DNA from: Ursus arctos
Taxonomy: Eukaryota; Chordata; Mammalia; Carnivora; Ursidae
NCBI RefSeq assembly: GCF_023065955.2
Contig: NW_026622952.1
Location: 34,421,813 to 34,485,812, forward strand
Direction: 5' to 3'
Length of the DNA stretch: 64,000 nt
Shown here: positions 1 through 13,000 of the stretch, one piece after another
Position numbering within the stretch: the first letter of the stretch is position 1
Layout of the letters: every line of letters starts with the position of its first letter
Program-made: the position numbers and the translations under genes
Notes under the pieces: model-generated
The model's input: the letters and a program-made list of their open reading frames with translations, nothing else
What the model was told of the DNA's origin: nothing
Databases searched by the model: none

Positions 1-320
1 ACAATGTTAAGTTTACTGAACATAACTACGGCTATGCTGTGGTTATATACGTACGAAGTTATCCCTATTCTTAACAAAGGCACAGTATTTAGGGCGCAAA
101 GTCCATTATATAACTTGCCCTCAAATGGTGCGTGTGTGCCTGCGTGCGTGCATACACGGGTGCATGTGTTTTTTATAGTTCTGCCCAACTAAGAAATGAA
201 GAATTTTTTACACAGGACTTTGAAAATCAGCACAAAGGTCCACAAAATTCCCATGAAGCAGATAACACTCTCCAACTCAACAAATATTTTAACACCTATT
301 ATGTGAAAAAAACAGCATAA

Positions 321-835
321 TTGGACTGTGATGCAATTTCCCAAGCAACGTGTATACCGTGGCCAACGTCATCAGTAACAGCCGCTACTAACTCCCTTCT
401 CCCTGGCAGCCTCCCCTATAGACCTTGGACCGCAAGTACCGGGCCAGCCTCCCCTGCAGCGGAAAGTGGTCATGTGATCCGAGCACGACCAATGAGACCC
501 GCGGAGGGTCACGTGATCTGCACGTGACCAATGAGCCGGAAGCGAACACTTAAGGACGCTGCTCAGGCTTCTGGGAAAGTTTCTGCTTTCCTGATAAACG
601 GACCGTCCACCCCACCTCCCAACTCCTCATGCTTACACTGCATGGAGACGCCCGGAGCTTGACAAAACAAGCCGAAAGCCGTAATGCTAAGGATAGCCAA
701 GTGGAAATAAAAATGCCCAGGTATTTGCTGAGCGGCTGAACCAACTCCACCAAACGCTTACCTCTGTATTTCTTATTATGTGACGAAAAAATATACTATT
801 TGTTTAAGCCACTGAGAGTCAGGTGTCTGTTACTT
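321..835 (+). mobile_element. Ancient LTR-like element (MaLR/ERVL type) 3' part
   Basis: The 3' portion has the layout of old mammalian LTRs: a CTTCTGGGAAAG/CTTTCCTGATAAA block at about 569-596, a stretch reading TGAGCGGCTGAACCAACTCC, then CTTATTATGTGA and TTTGTTTAAGCCACTGAGAG near 800. The upstream part retains many CpGs and a duplicated E-box/CCAAT unit (see the separate entry). Family assignment is by eye and not certain. No coding remnant is seen. Confidence 0.5.
469..538 (+). repeat. 39-bp tandem duplication with E-boxes and CCAAT motifs
   Basis: Two copies at 39-bp spacing. The first has GTCATGTGATC (469-479) and CACGACCAATGAG (484-496). The second has GTCACGTGATC (508-518) and CACGTGACCAATGAG (521-535), followed by CCGGAAG. 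Each unit therefore carries E-box(es) and a CCAAT box. The second contains GTCACGTGAT, close to the CLEAR/USF-type E-box, and an ETS-like GGAAG. It lies in the LTR-like element about 5 kb downstream of DCTD. Confidence 0.7.
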
Positions 836-1990
836 AGAGCCGCGCATACCACTCATGCCTGCTTATTCAGGAGAAAATGGGGAAGAGGCAGGAGAATAAA
901 TACGAAAGGCTGTATACCATGCGTCGCCGTGCGGAGAAAGCAATCCCGTAACAAAATGCCCATTAAAAACGTGGGCCAAATGGCATTTTTAACAATACCG
1001 AAGCTGGGACAATTTTCATTAACAAAAGTTAAAATAAAGAACCCCTGCAACAGTAAGCATTCTGTCGTGATTTAAGAGCTAAAAAGGTCAAGACATCCTC
1101 TAATCAGATGGGTTTAAATGGAAACATCATCTCTGGGTGTTCTGCCAAGAGTAAGTATTATTGCCAAATTCCTAATTCAAAACCACGTATGAGAATGCTT
1201 TCTCTGAAACACTGAAGTTAAAAATAAGACATTCAAATAGTAATCTCCGTTCTCTCTCAAAAGATAAATGCGCCCATTAACCCTGGATGCTAACAGGAAG
1301 ATTTCTTACACTCTATTTGACCATTTTTTCAAGACATTCACGAGGAAATCAGTAGAGAAAAAAATAATTTAGGAAATTGGCTCCTGATCAGCTACTTCAC
1401 TGAATTAAAGTGCAATCAGCTTCATCGTTTTTAAATAGAAATATTAAACGTGTGTGTTCCATACCTGTGTGTGAGGCGCAGTGCAAACACGTGGGTGGGA
1501 TGGGAGGCCGTGGGGCACGAGGACACGCAAGACACGAGACCTGCTCCGGTGGAGTTCATCACCTCACTATGGCAGGAAGAGAGCAACGTGAGAAGTTAAA
1601 TGAAGTGTTTCAATAACAGTTCCGGACTGTAGAAGAGATGTCATAAAACAGTGCACGATTCATTGCCAAAAAGATTGTTGCTGACAATAACTCCTGCACA
1701 ATTTCAAAGAAAAAGGTCATTTTGAGCTGAGAAAGGCCTGGGGAGAATTTACAAAGAAGGTAGGATCCCAGCTCAATCGGAGAGATGTATAGGAGCCTCT
1801 TAGAAAAGCTGCTAAAAAAAGAAAGAAAGTACATATATACACATATATACATATATATACACGCATATATACATATACATATATATATATATATACATAC
1901 ATAAACTCCTCCAGAATGTTTAGGTGACTAGTGTAGGAAGGGAGGCACTCAGGGGCCCAAGCAGATGATGCCAGGTTGTAAAGAAACACT
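836..1990. other. Intergenic, no gene recognised; AT-rich microsatellite inside
   Basis: Unique-looking AT-rich DNA with only short chance ORFs. A (TA/CATA)n microsatellite occupies about 1830-1903. No splice-consistent coding segment or RNA gene is seen. Confidence 0.6.
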
Positions 1991-2455
1991 GGGACATTCA
2001 AGAGAAAATTTGGCCAAAAGCTGGAAACAATCCAGGTGTCCACCAACAGAAGAATGTGTACCATACAAAATATGTTACACGGTGGAATATTATTCAGCCT
2101 TCAAAAGGAAAGTTCTGGCACATGCTACAACACGGATAAACCCTGGAAGCATTACTGGCTAAGTGAAATAAGCCAGTCACAAAGAGAAAATTCTGTGTGA
2201 TTCCACTTTTATGAGGACCTAAGGTAGCTGAATCCAGAGACCGAAAGCAGATGGTTGCCAGGGGCTGAGAGGAATGGGGAACGCGGGGTTAGCTGTTTAA
2301 TGGGGACAGAACTTCAGTGTTGCAAGATGAAAAGAGTTCTGGAGATGGATGGTGGTGATGCTTGCAAGATATGAATGTACTTAACCACTGAAGATGATAA
2401 CGTTTACGTGCATGACACCACATTAAAAAGTGTATTTAAAAATAGAAAGCGAGAA
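1990..2455 (+). mobile_element. Old L1 3' end fragment
   Basis: Successive blocks match the mammalian L1 3' region: 'ccaggtgtccaccaacag', 'ggaatattattcagcctt', 'gctacaacacggataaaccc', 'gtgaaataagccagtcac', 'tggttgccaggggctgag' and a terminal 'gtatttaaaaatag'. It is diverged, with no recent poly-A and no intact ORF. Confidence 0.85.
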
Positions 2456-4214
2456 TAGCAGCAGACAAGTGAAGGTATAGACTGGGGTTCAAGGAGCGCG
2501 GGGTGGGAAAGAAGAGATTTGGCAGTTGGCTACCACAAACAGGGGCAGCACCTTTCCCAGGCTCCAGGCCTGTGAGCTCCATGGGCTCCACCAAGGAATT
2601 CCATGACTGAGTGGTAAGCAGGTGGCGTAGAGAACCCCTCTCCCAATTTTCTTTGGGAATACTGAACTCAATTTAATTTAACGAAGGACCTTTAAAATCT
2701 TTTAAAATCTCCGTCCTCGGAAATGGAGTAAGAGCCAGACCCCTGCAGACATTCATTTCTGCCCCCTGTCCGTTTCCCCCTGGCCTTACTCAGAGGATGT
2801 GGACACTAAAAGTAAACAACTCAACCCCAGAGAAAGTGCACAGACACATGGACAGCGTTTTATCTAGCTTAGCAAAGAGGTAGCCAGAGCCAGCTTGGCA
2901 AGATGGCGCCGTCTGCATTGCTGTACCTGGGCCGGCTGCTGGCCTGGCCAGGTTCCTGAGCAGCTCCTCAGTGAGGGCAAAGTCCTGTGTTGGAGACCAC
3001 CACACGGCAAACCCAACTGGCTGGAAGGTGGACTGACCTTGGGCACCTCTGTCTTCTTGCAGACCCATCTCATCAAACAACATAATGAAGATGTTATAAA
3101 GAAAACATGGGTTGGAACAAACTTTGGAAATACTAATGCAATACATTGTTCCATAAAGTGATTACAGCAGTGCCTTTGGATTCACCAAGACGTCGAGTTA
3201 AACGAGAGAGAGGAAAAACTTTTATATGAATATATGTCAAGTCAGCATTTGTGCTTCTCATCATTATATGAAAAAATCAAAACATTTCTGTATTCTTCAG
3301 ATTATGTATATGGTTACAAGGTGTAGAAAATGTCAATTCTAACGCTCATTATCAGAAATCTCTCAATATGGAAGTTACCATCTGGTAACAGGGTCAGTGG
3401 TAATTAAGGACACGTTGATGAGAAAACTTGTTTAGGAGATAGATTTTTTTTTCAATCACTGCTTAAGGATTTACCCCCTATATCAACTCTTAATTTCTAA
3501 TCAGAATAGTCTTTCGTGGGTCAGGGTGTAGAACTACTTTATTACTCAAAATACAAATGAGCCCAAATACTATTTTCTTCCAGAGGTACCATTTTGGTTA
3601 AGTCAGAAAGTAATGATGAATCCGGTTATCAGACAAAAAAAAAAAAAAGTTGGCCAAGTTGAGCTTCATGAAACAACCATTCTATTACCTAGCCATCGAG
3701 GTCGTCTCCAGCCAAAACCTAGGAACCACCGGAGAATGCACGTGATGCGCAGGAGACATTCAATAACTGTTCGGAGATGCACATACTGTCGTGGGGAAAT
3801 GGCCTGAGACCCCTACAAGAGTCGGGAAGGAAAAACTGGGCTGCCTCTAGGTCTTTTCAGAATTCGTGGGCACCCAGCAATTGGTCTAAACGTGACAAGC
3901 TTTTTCCTGTGAATGTGATCCTGCACCCAAAAAGTCCTGGGCCCAGGGATGTTGTGCCTGCCTCCGCCAATGGTGAGCTGTAATTCTACTCAGCAGGGGG
4001 CCTGGTGCCTGGAGCTCCAGTCCTCCCACTGAGTCACCGGCAAGGCTCCCTGGCCCATGACTTGCTGAGACCGCCATTTTTTAGGTGGTCGTACTTTAAA
4101 AAACAGAAACAACTGAACTATGAATATTAAAACTTGTTACCAATGTCACAAATAGGAGAACTACGTCCTCTGCACCCTTGGGCCCTTCTGCAACAAGCCA
4201 TTCTTTGGCCTAAA
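2456..4214. other. Intergenic, no confident gene
   Basis: No confidently recognised repeat or gene. A segment at about 2900-3240 begins AAGATGGCGCCG (also a YY1-like motif) and has a protein-like but broken plus-strand reading. I could not identify a parent gene (see findings). A long A run lies at about 3635-3648. Confidence 0.5.
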
Positions 4215-4414
4215 TTTTTTTTTTTTAAGATTTTATTTATTTATTTGACAGAGATAGAGACAGCCAGCGAGAGAGGGAACACAAGCAGGGGGAGTGGGAG
4301 AGGAAGAAGCAGGCTCATAGCGGAGGAGCCTGATGTGGGGCTCGATCCCAGAACGCCGGGATCACGCCCTGAGCCGAAGGCAGACGCTTAACCGCTGTGC
4401 CACCCAGGCACCCC
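4215..4414 (-). mobile_element. CanSINE (tRNA-Lys-derived)
   Basis: Antisense copy: poly-T, AAGATTTTATTTATTTATTTG, CT-rich part in complement, and a tRNA-like head ending CCACCCAGGCACCCC. Flanked by an imperfect target duplication (tggcctaaat / tgacctaaat). It resembles the young subfamily with the internal GGGAGTGGGAGAGGAAGAAG block. Confidence 0.95.
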
Positions 4415-5784
4415 TGACCTAAATATTTTTAATCCTCAGGTAGATATGGACATTGGAAGAGAGAAATTACACCTGGCCCACGGGAAATTTAGATCACTGG
4501 TCGTCCAAGCCTACATTTTTATTCAAGCTCTTCTCAATTTTTCTTTATACGCTTGTTCCTTTATTTCCTTCATTTGTAATTTAGGAAAAGATGGCTAATC
4601 CGTGGGTCTTGTTGGGCTTCAGAAGTCTTTAAGGACAAATCTTAAAAAAAAAGAAGAAGAAGAAGGAAAGCATAAGATGTGTCAGGGAAATGGAGCTCCC
4701 ATCATTTCACTCACAAATTTTGCCTTTTAAATGTAGTTCTCCTGCCAACAGTTCAGTGAAAGATGGTTTCCTTATTGTCATTTATTAGCCGTGACAGGTA
4801 GCAACACTGCTCTCTAAGATAGTCTTCCTTTGCCACAATTATCTGGTAGTGCCTGCAAGGCAGAAGACTGCTCAAAACTCCCTCTTTCTGGAATGCTTTT
4901 CCCAAAGGCAATAGGTCAAAGCAAACCTCTATTAACTGGAACACGGACATCTGCAGAATTCTCTGGACAGGAAGATCCCACCACTCCTGTAGTGATACCA
5001 GACACCGAGACATAATTACTTACACTCCCATCACCAGGAAATCAAGTTCAGCAACCGTTGTGTGTGTGGAAGCCTTATATACGCACACTGAGAGGGGCAC
5101 CACCCCATAAACAACCCAACCACAGCCTGGCCGTGGATGTACTTCCTTCTTAGTAAGGATCTTCCTTGTTAAACTCCTCCCAACAGGGAAAAAAATAACC
5201 TTTTTCTCCCCGCTAAAATTCCATGTAACCAATGGGACAAAATGTAAGAGAGTACCAACATGAAATAAATTAGACGCACTACTGGCTTATTAGCCCCTAG
5301 ACGTATTTACGAACGTGACATAAAAATTACACACTCCTTGCTAACAGGACTCATGACTCATAATGTGCAGCCACATAAAAATCTAATATATTTTCTATCT
5401 TTAAGTATCTTTACGGATTTCTTTCTTCTACATACTTTTTGTTTTATGCATTTTAGAGCTGGGGGCAAGTGGTTGTGGGGAGAAAAGAGAGAAAGAAAAA
5501 AGATTTAGAAAGAGAACAAGGTGACAGAAGTGTCACGGGAGGGGGAAGCCTGGGGATCACCGGAGGGCCGAGATGACCCATCAGGTGGCCCGCACCTGAG
5601 GCATCCTTAACACCTTCCACCCGGTCCATAAAGACGCGTCACCCCTCAACCCCGGGGAAAGCACCCGGCACCTGTCCCTCAAACCGCTCTCTGAGCATGA
5701 AAACATATGTGATGTGTTTCACAGACAATACAGAAATGACAGAAACGGAGAGTTAAGCATACGATGAAAATACAAAAACGAACA
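4415..5784. other. Downstream flank of DCTD, no gene recognised
   Basis: Unique-looking sequence with short chance ORFs only. An (A)n/(AAG)n stretch lies at about 4643-4668 and a purine-rich tract at 5480-5520. No exon-like segment supported. Confidence 0.6.
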
Positions 5785-7001
5785 TACTTCGTGTGGTAGA
5801 TTTTAATAAGATTTTAATAATATTGGTGAGGAGCCAAATTACAAAACGCCCTAGAATACGGAGTACAAAACCTCAGAGACAAAATAAAACCCATGAAAAC
5901 ATAAGAGCACTTCAGAACGGTAATAATCTTTAGGATAAAGAACCCATTTTCTCAACAAAGCTACTGAGCATGTTTAATAAAAATTAAAGGAGATTAAAGA
6001 CGAGGCGCACCCAACCGCATCCCTGAGCCGCAGCGATTGGGAAGGTGAGCTCCCGTTACCAGTAGATCTGGAATAAACCAGCCCGAGGCAGCTGAATTCC
6101 CTCACATTTCACTTACAGGGTGGGAATCAATGGACCCCCGGTCGTAGCGCAGCCTCGGACATGAACGTGTTGGCGCGCGGAGGAGCAGTGACTCTTCCAC
6201 GTGGCAGAGGACGCAGGTGCGCGGGCCACCTCTGCCCACACGACCCTGCCGCCCCGGCAGCCGTGCTCTTGGGGGCGCCGAGGGGACAGGCTGTCTCCTC
6301 TGGGAACAACTCGTTCCTCAGAGAGAGTAACATAAGAGCTCCGCATGGGACACGAACCTGCAGGGGTCCCCACCCCGGAGACAGAATGCCCCAAACCCGT
6401 GGGCAGCAGGACAGCAGAAGCCGAGGAGGTGCCCCGGGCTGAGCTGTGCTCATGATTCCTCAGGACAGCTGTGCCATCCTGTCTAGGATTTTGGGGTGGG
6501 TGGGTGGCCATCTCCCTCGATGCCCTAAAGCCAGTACATCTGCATTAGCTCCTGTCATGGGGGCCCTATTTTTTTCTTTCCCCAAGGGCGCTACACGTTA
6601 TGCTTCATTTGGGCCAGATGTTTGAGTCAGTGTGTCTGTTCCTTCTGCCAGGCACACAACAACAATTAGTTATTTGGCCTTCCAGCACCCGTGGCAGTGA
6701 GGAGCAGCTGTCCAGCATCCCCGCAAACCAGGAGACAAAGGGGGAGGCCCCCCACGCCAGCCCTGCACGACAGGCCATCTATAGGCTCCTCGATTTTAAA
6801 CCCTAAATCAATAGTTTAAACAGATGCAGATTCCGTGTGACAAGAGAGACAGTCGGGAAGATTTGAGGCTTTCCAGTCTTCAGATGTCTCCTCTTGCTGT
6901 CCTGGCTATTAAAAAGTTATGTGTAACTTCAAGATGAAAGGCGCTAGCAGCTTCTTAGAAGAGGATAATCCCAATCTTCTGGAGATTTAATGAGATGTGA
7001 C
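5785..7001 (-). other. DCTD: Probable DCTD 3' UTR with ATTAAA polyadenylation signals
   Basis: This is the region directly downstream of the stop. No AATAAA is visible on the minus strand between 5.0 and 7.0 kb. ATTAAA variants occur at 5978-5973, 5818-5813 and 5807-5802. Use of one of these would give a 3' UTR of about 1.0-1.2 kb. The end point is inferred and RNA 3' ends would be needed to fix it. No repeat is recognised inside, which fits a transcribed 3' UTR. A GC-rich patch lies at about 6.15-6.45 kb. Confidence 0.5.
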
Positions 7002-7080
7002 TCACTGAAGCTTCTGGCTCGGTTTGCTGTTAATTGAATCAAAGTCAATGACAATCTTGCTGCACTTTGGTGTGAATTTC
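7002..7080 (-). CDS. DCTD: DCTD terminal coding exon (residues 153-178 and stop)
   Basis: After the acceptor TGTTTAG (7087-7081) the exon completes Arg153 and encodes [20 protein letters not shown] then SQKLQ, followed by TGA at 7004-7002. It ends at the expected C-terminus of the 178-residue enzyme. Thr replaces the Ile and Lys replaces the Arg of the human tail as I remember it. The 3' UTR continues to lower coordinates. The short in-frame tract is easily missed by length-based ORF searches. Confidence 0.96.
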
Positions 7081-10000
7081 CTAAACATAAGAAACAAAAT
7101 ATATCAAGATATTATCCAGCGAGTAGTTAAAGCCATTTGTTTACTTTGGCTTAACCTACATTTTCTGTGGGGAGGAAAAAATTTCCCGGGATTCGCTTGA
7201 TATCGTCTCTCTATAGGAGCCAATTACAGTGCACCACACCGAGAGGAACACGAAGCAGAAAAGACTAAGATGGAAACAAGATGCACGGGGTGGCTCGGTC
7301 TGTCTGTTCTCCAGCTAGCTGAGTTCATGAATTATCAGGGAGTCAAAGGATTTCTAACAAGTTAGCCGCACAACATGACACCCGATTACTAGTTTTCCCA
7401 ACAGATTTATCTTCCTTCCTAGGAAATTTCTGCAGCCAACTTGGAATCGCTCGAAAGCAAAAAAGAGTAAATCTTCTTTTGCCTCTTGTACACAAAGCAA
7501 AAAACAAAATAAAACAAAACAACTAGCTTTAGTGAGGAGTCATTTTTAAAGTCACGTTCTAAAAATGCAGATGTAAAATAAACCCACCGTATATTTTTAC
7601 TCATTAGTGTACCTTCTGCAGCAGTTCGAAGGAAAATATTTGGGGACTAATCGTTAAACGGTTAATATCTAATTATTATTATTATGTAAATAACCTGGAT
7701 TTAAAGTCTCATAAGGCTCAACAGTTCAAGAGATTCATTTCATTACGTATAACCTCTGTCCCCACTGGGGAGCACAAGGGGGAGGTAAGTTCCTAATTAC
7801 AGAACCTCACTGCTGACCACAAATGCTGTAAAGGAACTGCTTTGAAAGCTTTCAGTCCCCAAAGAAGTTTCCACCATGAATCGAGACGCTTGAACTTACC
7901 TGCACGTGGAACATACCCCCAATCTTTGCCTCGCAAAGATAACCATAAAAGTCGAAACGACTTCAAATCTCAATTTAAAATGTTGCTGTCAAAAGAATTC
8001 CTGGTGTTTCAACCCAGCAGGTTACTTTCATCCTAAATTTTCGATGCCAGAGTGGTTATATTTGCAAAATTTACAAAGGTTTAATGTCCGTATTACAAAA
8101 CTTGGGAATTTTACCGTTTCTCGCCACCAGAGTAATGTAGTCCAAGCCCCGGAAAGCTACCAACACTTAAGTGCAGTATCATCGGTCAAGACTGACTTCA
8201 GCTACTTCTGTCACTGCTGTTAAAAACACACCCCCACCATCACCTTGAGATCCTCAGTGCATCGCATTTAAAAAGACGCTTCCAAGTGTGGAGTCAGGAT
8301 CACAAGCAGAAATTAAACGTCAGCCAAGGTCAAACAGGTGTCTTCATTCAGCCTCCCACGACCTTCTCCCCAAGCTCTTCCCGCTTACCTGAAGGCCACC
8401 CCAGCCATATCAAACAGGCGCCTCGCGGCCGTCATCTCATCACTATCGTGGTATTTATCAGATATGAAAATAACTTCTTTTATCCCTTCAAAGGCAACGA
8501 GAGAAGGAGCCCCATTAGTGTATACACGCACAGCTACTGCGGCAGACGCGCAGGGCCCGACGGAGCCCCGCGGCGTCCGTGATGAATCACTTTTCCCCAG
8601 CGTGCTCGCCCACAATGTCCACGGACTGAAATTACATTTCTGCCGCGTTCCAATACAGCAGACGATGGATTATATTTAATATGCCCTCCAGTCTTTATGG
8701 ATTTTTTTTTAACAAATGCAAAGTGAAAACATGTCAAGTAGTCAAGCCTTGATCCGATTAACAAATTTTCTTTACTGCAGGCAATCAAATTTCTTTATTC
8801 ACAAGGAAACTGGTCTTAACACAAGAGGCTGATGGGGGCGGGAGAAGTGGAAAGCGCTGGCAAAAATCCGACGTAAGTGCCACCATGCTTCCGAAAATGG
8901 CTCCAAGAACTGATTCCGGCCCCAAGAACTGATTCCAGCCCACCCCACTGAGAGCAGATCCATTTTCTTTCCCTGTCCCCCAGGGCGGTGCTGACGGGAG
9001 GGCCAAGAGTCTGGGGGGCACTTGAGACAGCCCTGCTCCTCCACCAGCCTCCGAAGGGGCTACGCAATGGCTGACCCTGCCGGGGGGTCACGCACCGCCA
9101 GGGTGGGAGCCCACGACATTCTTTACCAGGGGCTGGCCTCTGATTCCGATACCCCCGGACCTCTTCTCCTCAGAGACCCATGGGCTCATGATAAACAGCC
9201 CCTTTAAACCACACATCTGGCTGACATGATAAGTCTTTAAATCTCAAGCTGAGAGTTTTATGGAGACAAAGTGTAGCTGAATCTCAGATGTGACAGTATG
9301 AAAAAGGTGAAATATTCAGAATACAATGGTGCAGATTTATGGTAACTGTAATGTAAGGAAAACTTACAGCGGTACCATTTGAGTCTGATGACATTTATAT
9401 GCAAAGATATGTTTAGGTCCTAAAACATCTACCATATATTAATACAAATTAAAATTTCATAGAGAGACTCCCAGCTGACCTTGCTTCTGACAGAAGTTCG
9501 TTTCTCTCCCTCCCCCGAATCTGTGCACGACATGTCAGAGAACAGTAAATTGGCAGTAATTATATGCAATGCCTGGGCTGTTTGTTGGCAGCTTGCAGTT
9601 TAAGAAGTTGCGAACTAAATTAAAAACATGCTAAGAATCACAGAGGATGCAATTAGTCTTCGAATACCTGGCACCGTTCAAAAAACAAAACAGGACATAT
9701 CTTGCAAAGCTGATAGTGCGATTACTGTAGATGGAAACAACAGCAGTTTCAGATCAAGCACTTGTGCGCTGAGCTGCTGACGGGCAGGCAGCAACGCAAA
9801 CGTGACCCACGGAACGGGCCCGGCTCCTACCGGCCTGGATGATGAGCTTCGCACATTCATTACACGGGAACAAGGCGACATACATGGTGCAGCCTTTCAC
9901 GTCGGCTGAGTTTTTGTTCATGATGGCGTTCAGCTCGGCATGGCACACTGTGGGTTCGAAAGAGAAGGAAAGAAAGACTTACATCGCCACTCACAAGGAA

Positions 10001-13000
10001 TTTACCAACGCTGCTAAAGCATTGCACTCGCCCCTCTGAAAAAACATACATAATAGACTCAATTTCTTTTTTTTTTTTTTAAGATTTTATTTATTTATTT
10101 GACAGAGAGATAGAGACAGCCAGCGAGAGAGGGAACACAGCAGGGGGAGTGGGAGAGGAAGAAGCAGGCTCATAGCGGAGGAGCCTGATGTGGGGCTCGA
10201 TCCCAGAACGCTGGGATCACGCCCTGAGCTGAAGGCAGACGCTTAACGACTGAGCCACCCAGGCGCCCCAACAGACTCGATTTCTTAAACACTGATGAGA
10301 AACGGGAAGTCCCGAGAACACCAAACGAGGGCCATGTGGTCTGACAGGTTGGCGAGTAGCCGCAAAACCGTTCGCTGTGGCAGTCTGCGGTCTGTAAGCA
10401 CCTCGAGCAGCCAGGAGAGGCCAAGGTCAAGTATCCTCACCCACCCTAAGCACAGTAAGAGCTCATGGCTCCACGAGACCCTGGGGTATGGGACCGAGCG
10501 CATAAAATGGCTCATTTGTGTGCTGATATGCACACGCAGGGATATTTGCTGTGACCGCGAAGAGGGCAGGGTGCCGTTGAAGAGCAAGGGAATCAAGAAG
10601 TGACGCTGGGCACTTCCATCCCGAGGGATTTCCTTCGCCTCTCGGCTCTCGGCCCACATGCGAAGGCTGTTGGCAGGTAACCAGTGGTTATCTTACGTTA
10701 AGAAAAACCTTCGTCCGCTTAATGAAAAGTCAAGTTCTTGCTGTCACGGCCCATTCCACCACGGATCCCCGAAGAGTGCTGCGAGGTCATTCGCAGACCT
10801 GCCTGGATTCCGAGTTAAAGGGGGCACCCTCTTCTCCTCTCCTGCAACCTGTAAGCCCAGCCGTCTCCCCAGGCGTTGGGCAGGTGTCGCACCACCGAAC
10901 CTACCAGGGCGCGCCTCCTCTCAAGGAAACACTCCTCACAGCTCGGATGGAGTTTAGACTCCCCTACCTGCGCCGGGAGGTCCCCCTATTGCTCTCTTAT
11001 GCTGTTACTTGAGTTTCTGGGCGCGCTGCTGAAACTCTAGTGTCATGTCCATGGGGCAGTGATTTGCAAACCTGTCTGCACTCATCTGGGGTGTGGCCTG
11101 GGATTAAGAGATTCCCCCCTGCTTCTAACGTGCAGATGCATCACAGAAACACAGCGTTGCGGAATCCTCTGGTAGCTCCTAGGAGACCTAACACACACTG
11201 AGCACACGAGTGCTAAAGGAAATGTTTGTGGAACAAATTAATGACAATCTGGCCATGGTCCAAATCATACAAAACTGCCGGAATTATGCACATGGGGGCC
11301 CTCGAGGGGACCCCCGCCCCTACCCTCTCCAACTCACCAACCTTCTGCACTGAACACCTTCTTCTGGAAGCATGGAAACCTTAAGGAAGAGTAGCCTAAA
11401 CTCATAGCTCTTGGGCATTTTAGCCCTGACGTACTCACTTAGTCAATGACCCTTTATTAAGATCACAGCCCATCAGAGAATAATCCCTGCTGGCAGGCCA
11501 CAGAGGGACCTGTGCCACTCTCCCGGGGACGACAGGAAAGAGAGAAGAAAGGCTCCCTGGCTCAGTGGCCTTGAGGATGTTGGCCTCACAGAGGCCCCTT
11601 CAGCCCTGTCTACTTCCCTAGTGACCAAGATGTTCCCAAGCTTGGTATTAAAAACAATTAGATGTAATTGTTTCTTTTATTTCCCCCTTGAGGGCAGAGA
11701 CCGGTCTTCCAGGTTCTTTGTAACTCCCCCCCCCCCCAGTCTAATGCGTGCCATGAACAGAATGGGTGTTAAAATATTTACTGAATGAATAAAGGAGGAG
11801 ACGCAGATTCCAATTACTGATGGTGACACGGAGGATACAGAAAGTCCTCTTAAATTCAAATATCAAGAAGATGCTTTCTCATCTAATAAATATTTTTGGA
11901 TAGTGTTGGCATTAATCTTCAGAACTACAGACCTGAGTCTGTTCAGAGACACGGTTAATACCGTCTTCTCTTTTGAATCTCCAAAAAAACGGTCACATTG
12001 ACTGCAACTGTCTTCCTCTGATTCATCTGAGGCAGTCTGGGATAAAATTGAATATTGTATGGTCTGGATTCATTAATGAAAACTACCACGTGAAACAGAT
12101 TCTCTTGGGCTGCATCCCACATCTCTGTATAAAGGGTGGTTGATAGAAGTAATACCTGGGGTCATCAACAGAATTCCTTTCTCTTAGCTACAAAATCACA
12201 AGAAGAAAAATACAAAGCTTCTTTTTAGAAACATGAGGTCTACTGGGCTGTATGAACAACTGAGTGTCGGGCACACAGGAGACTCTACTTTTTTTTAAGT
12301 TTTAAGTTTTTCCTTTTGATCTTAATTTTTTTATTTAAATTCAATTAATTAACAAATAGTGTATTCAAGGCCCAGTTGCCGCTTGAAGCCTTGTGACCCT
12401 CAACAAGGCCTGTCCTTCGGGTGGGCGGGAAGAAGAGACTCTGAGAAAGCCCATTTCCAGCTAACTACATAAAAGTGAGTTTTGAAATACCAAATAATCT
12501 AATTTCTAGCTTTTTCCTATTGTGTGTCCAGTTTCCTCCCTCCTTCCTCTAGAACAGTGGATCTTCTCCAAGACAATAAATATTTTATTTATTTATTTGA
12601 CAGAGAGAGAGACAGCCAGCGAGAGAGGGAACACAAGCAGGGGGAGTGGGAGAGGAAGAAGCAGGCTCCCAGCAGAGGAGTCTGATGTGGGGCTCGATCC
12701 CAGAACGCCGGGATCACGCCCTAAGCCAAAGGCAGACGCTTAAGGTCTGAGCCACCCAGGCGCCCCTAAGACAGGCTCTTAACAGCAAATCATGAGCCTT
12801 CTCTCCTACGGCCAAGGGCAAGAGGCAGCCTTGGCCCAGCCCCCCTGGAGGCACGAGCTCCTCCTGACTCAAGTTCTCTTCATTCTGCGTGTCCCTGGTC
12901 TCCACTCTCAGAGGCCGTCTTGTGAGCATTTCAGATCTCTTTTCTTCTTCCTTTCGAGATGAAATTGTCCTGCCTACAACTGCAAGACTAACTTATTTTT

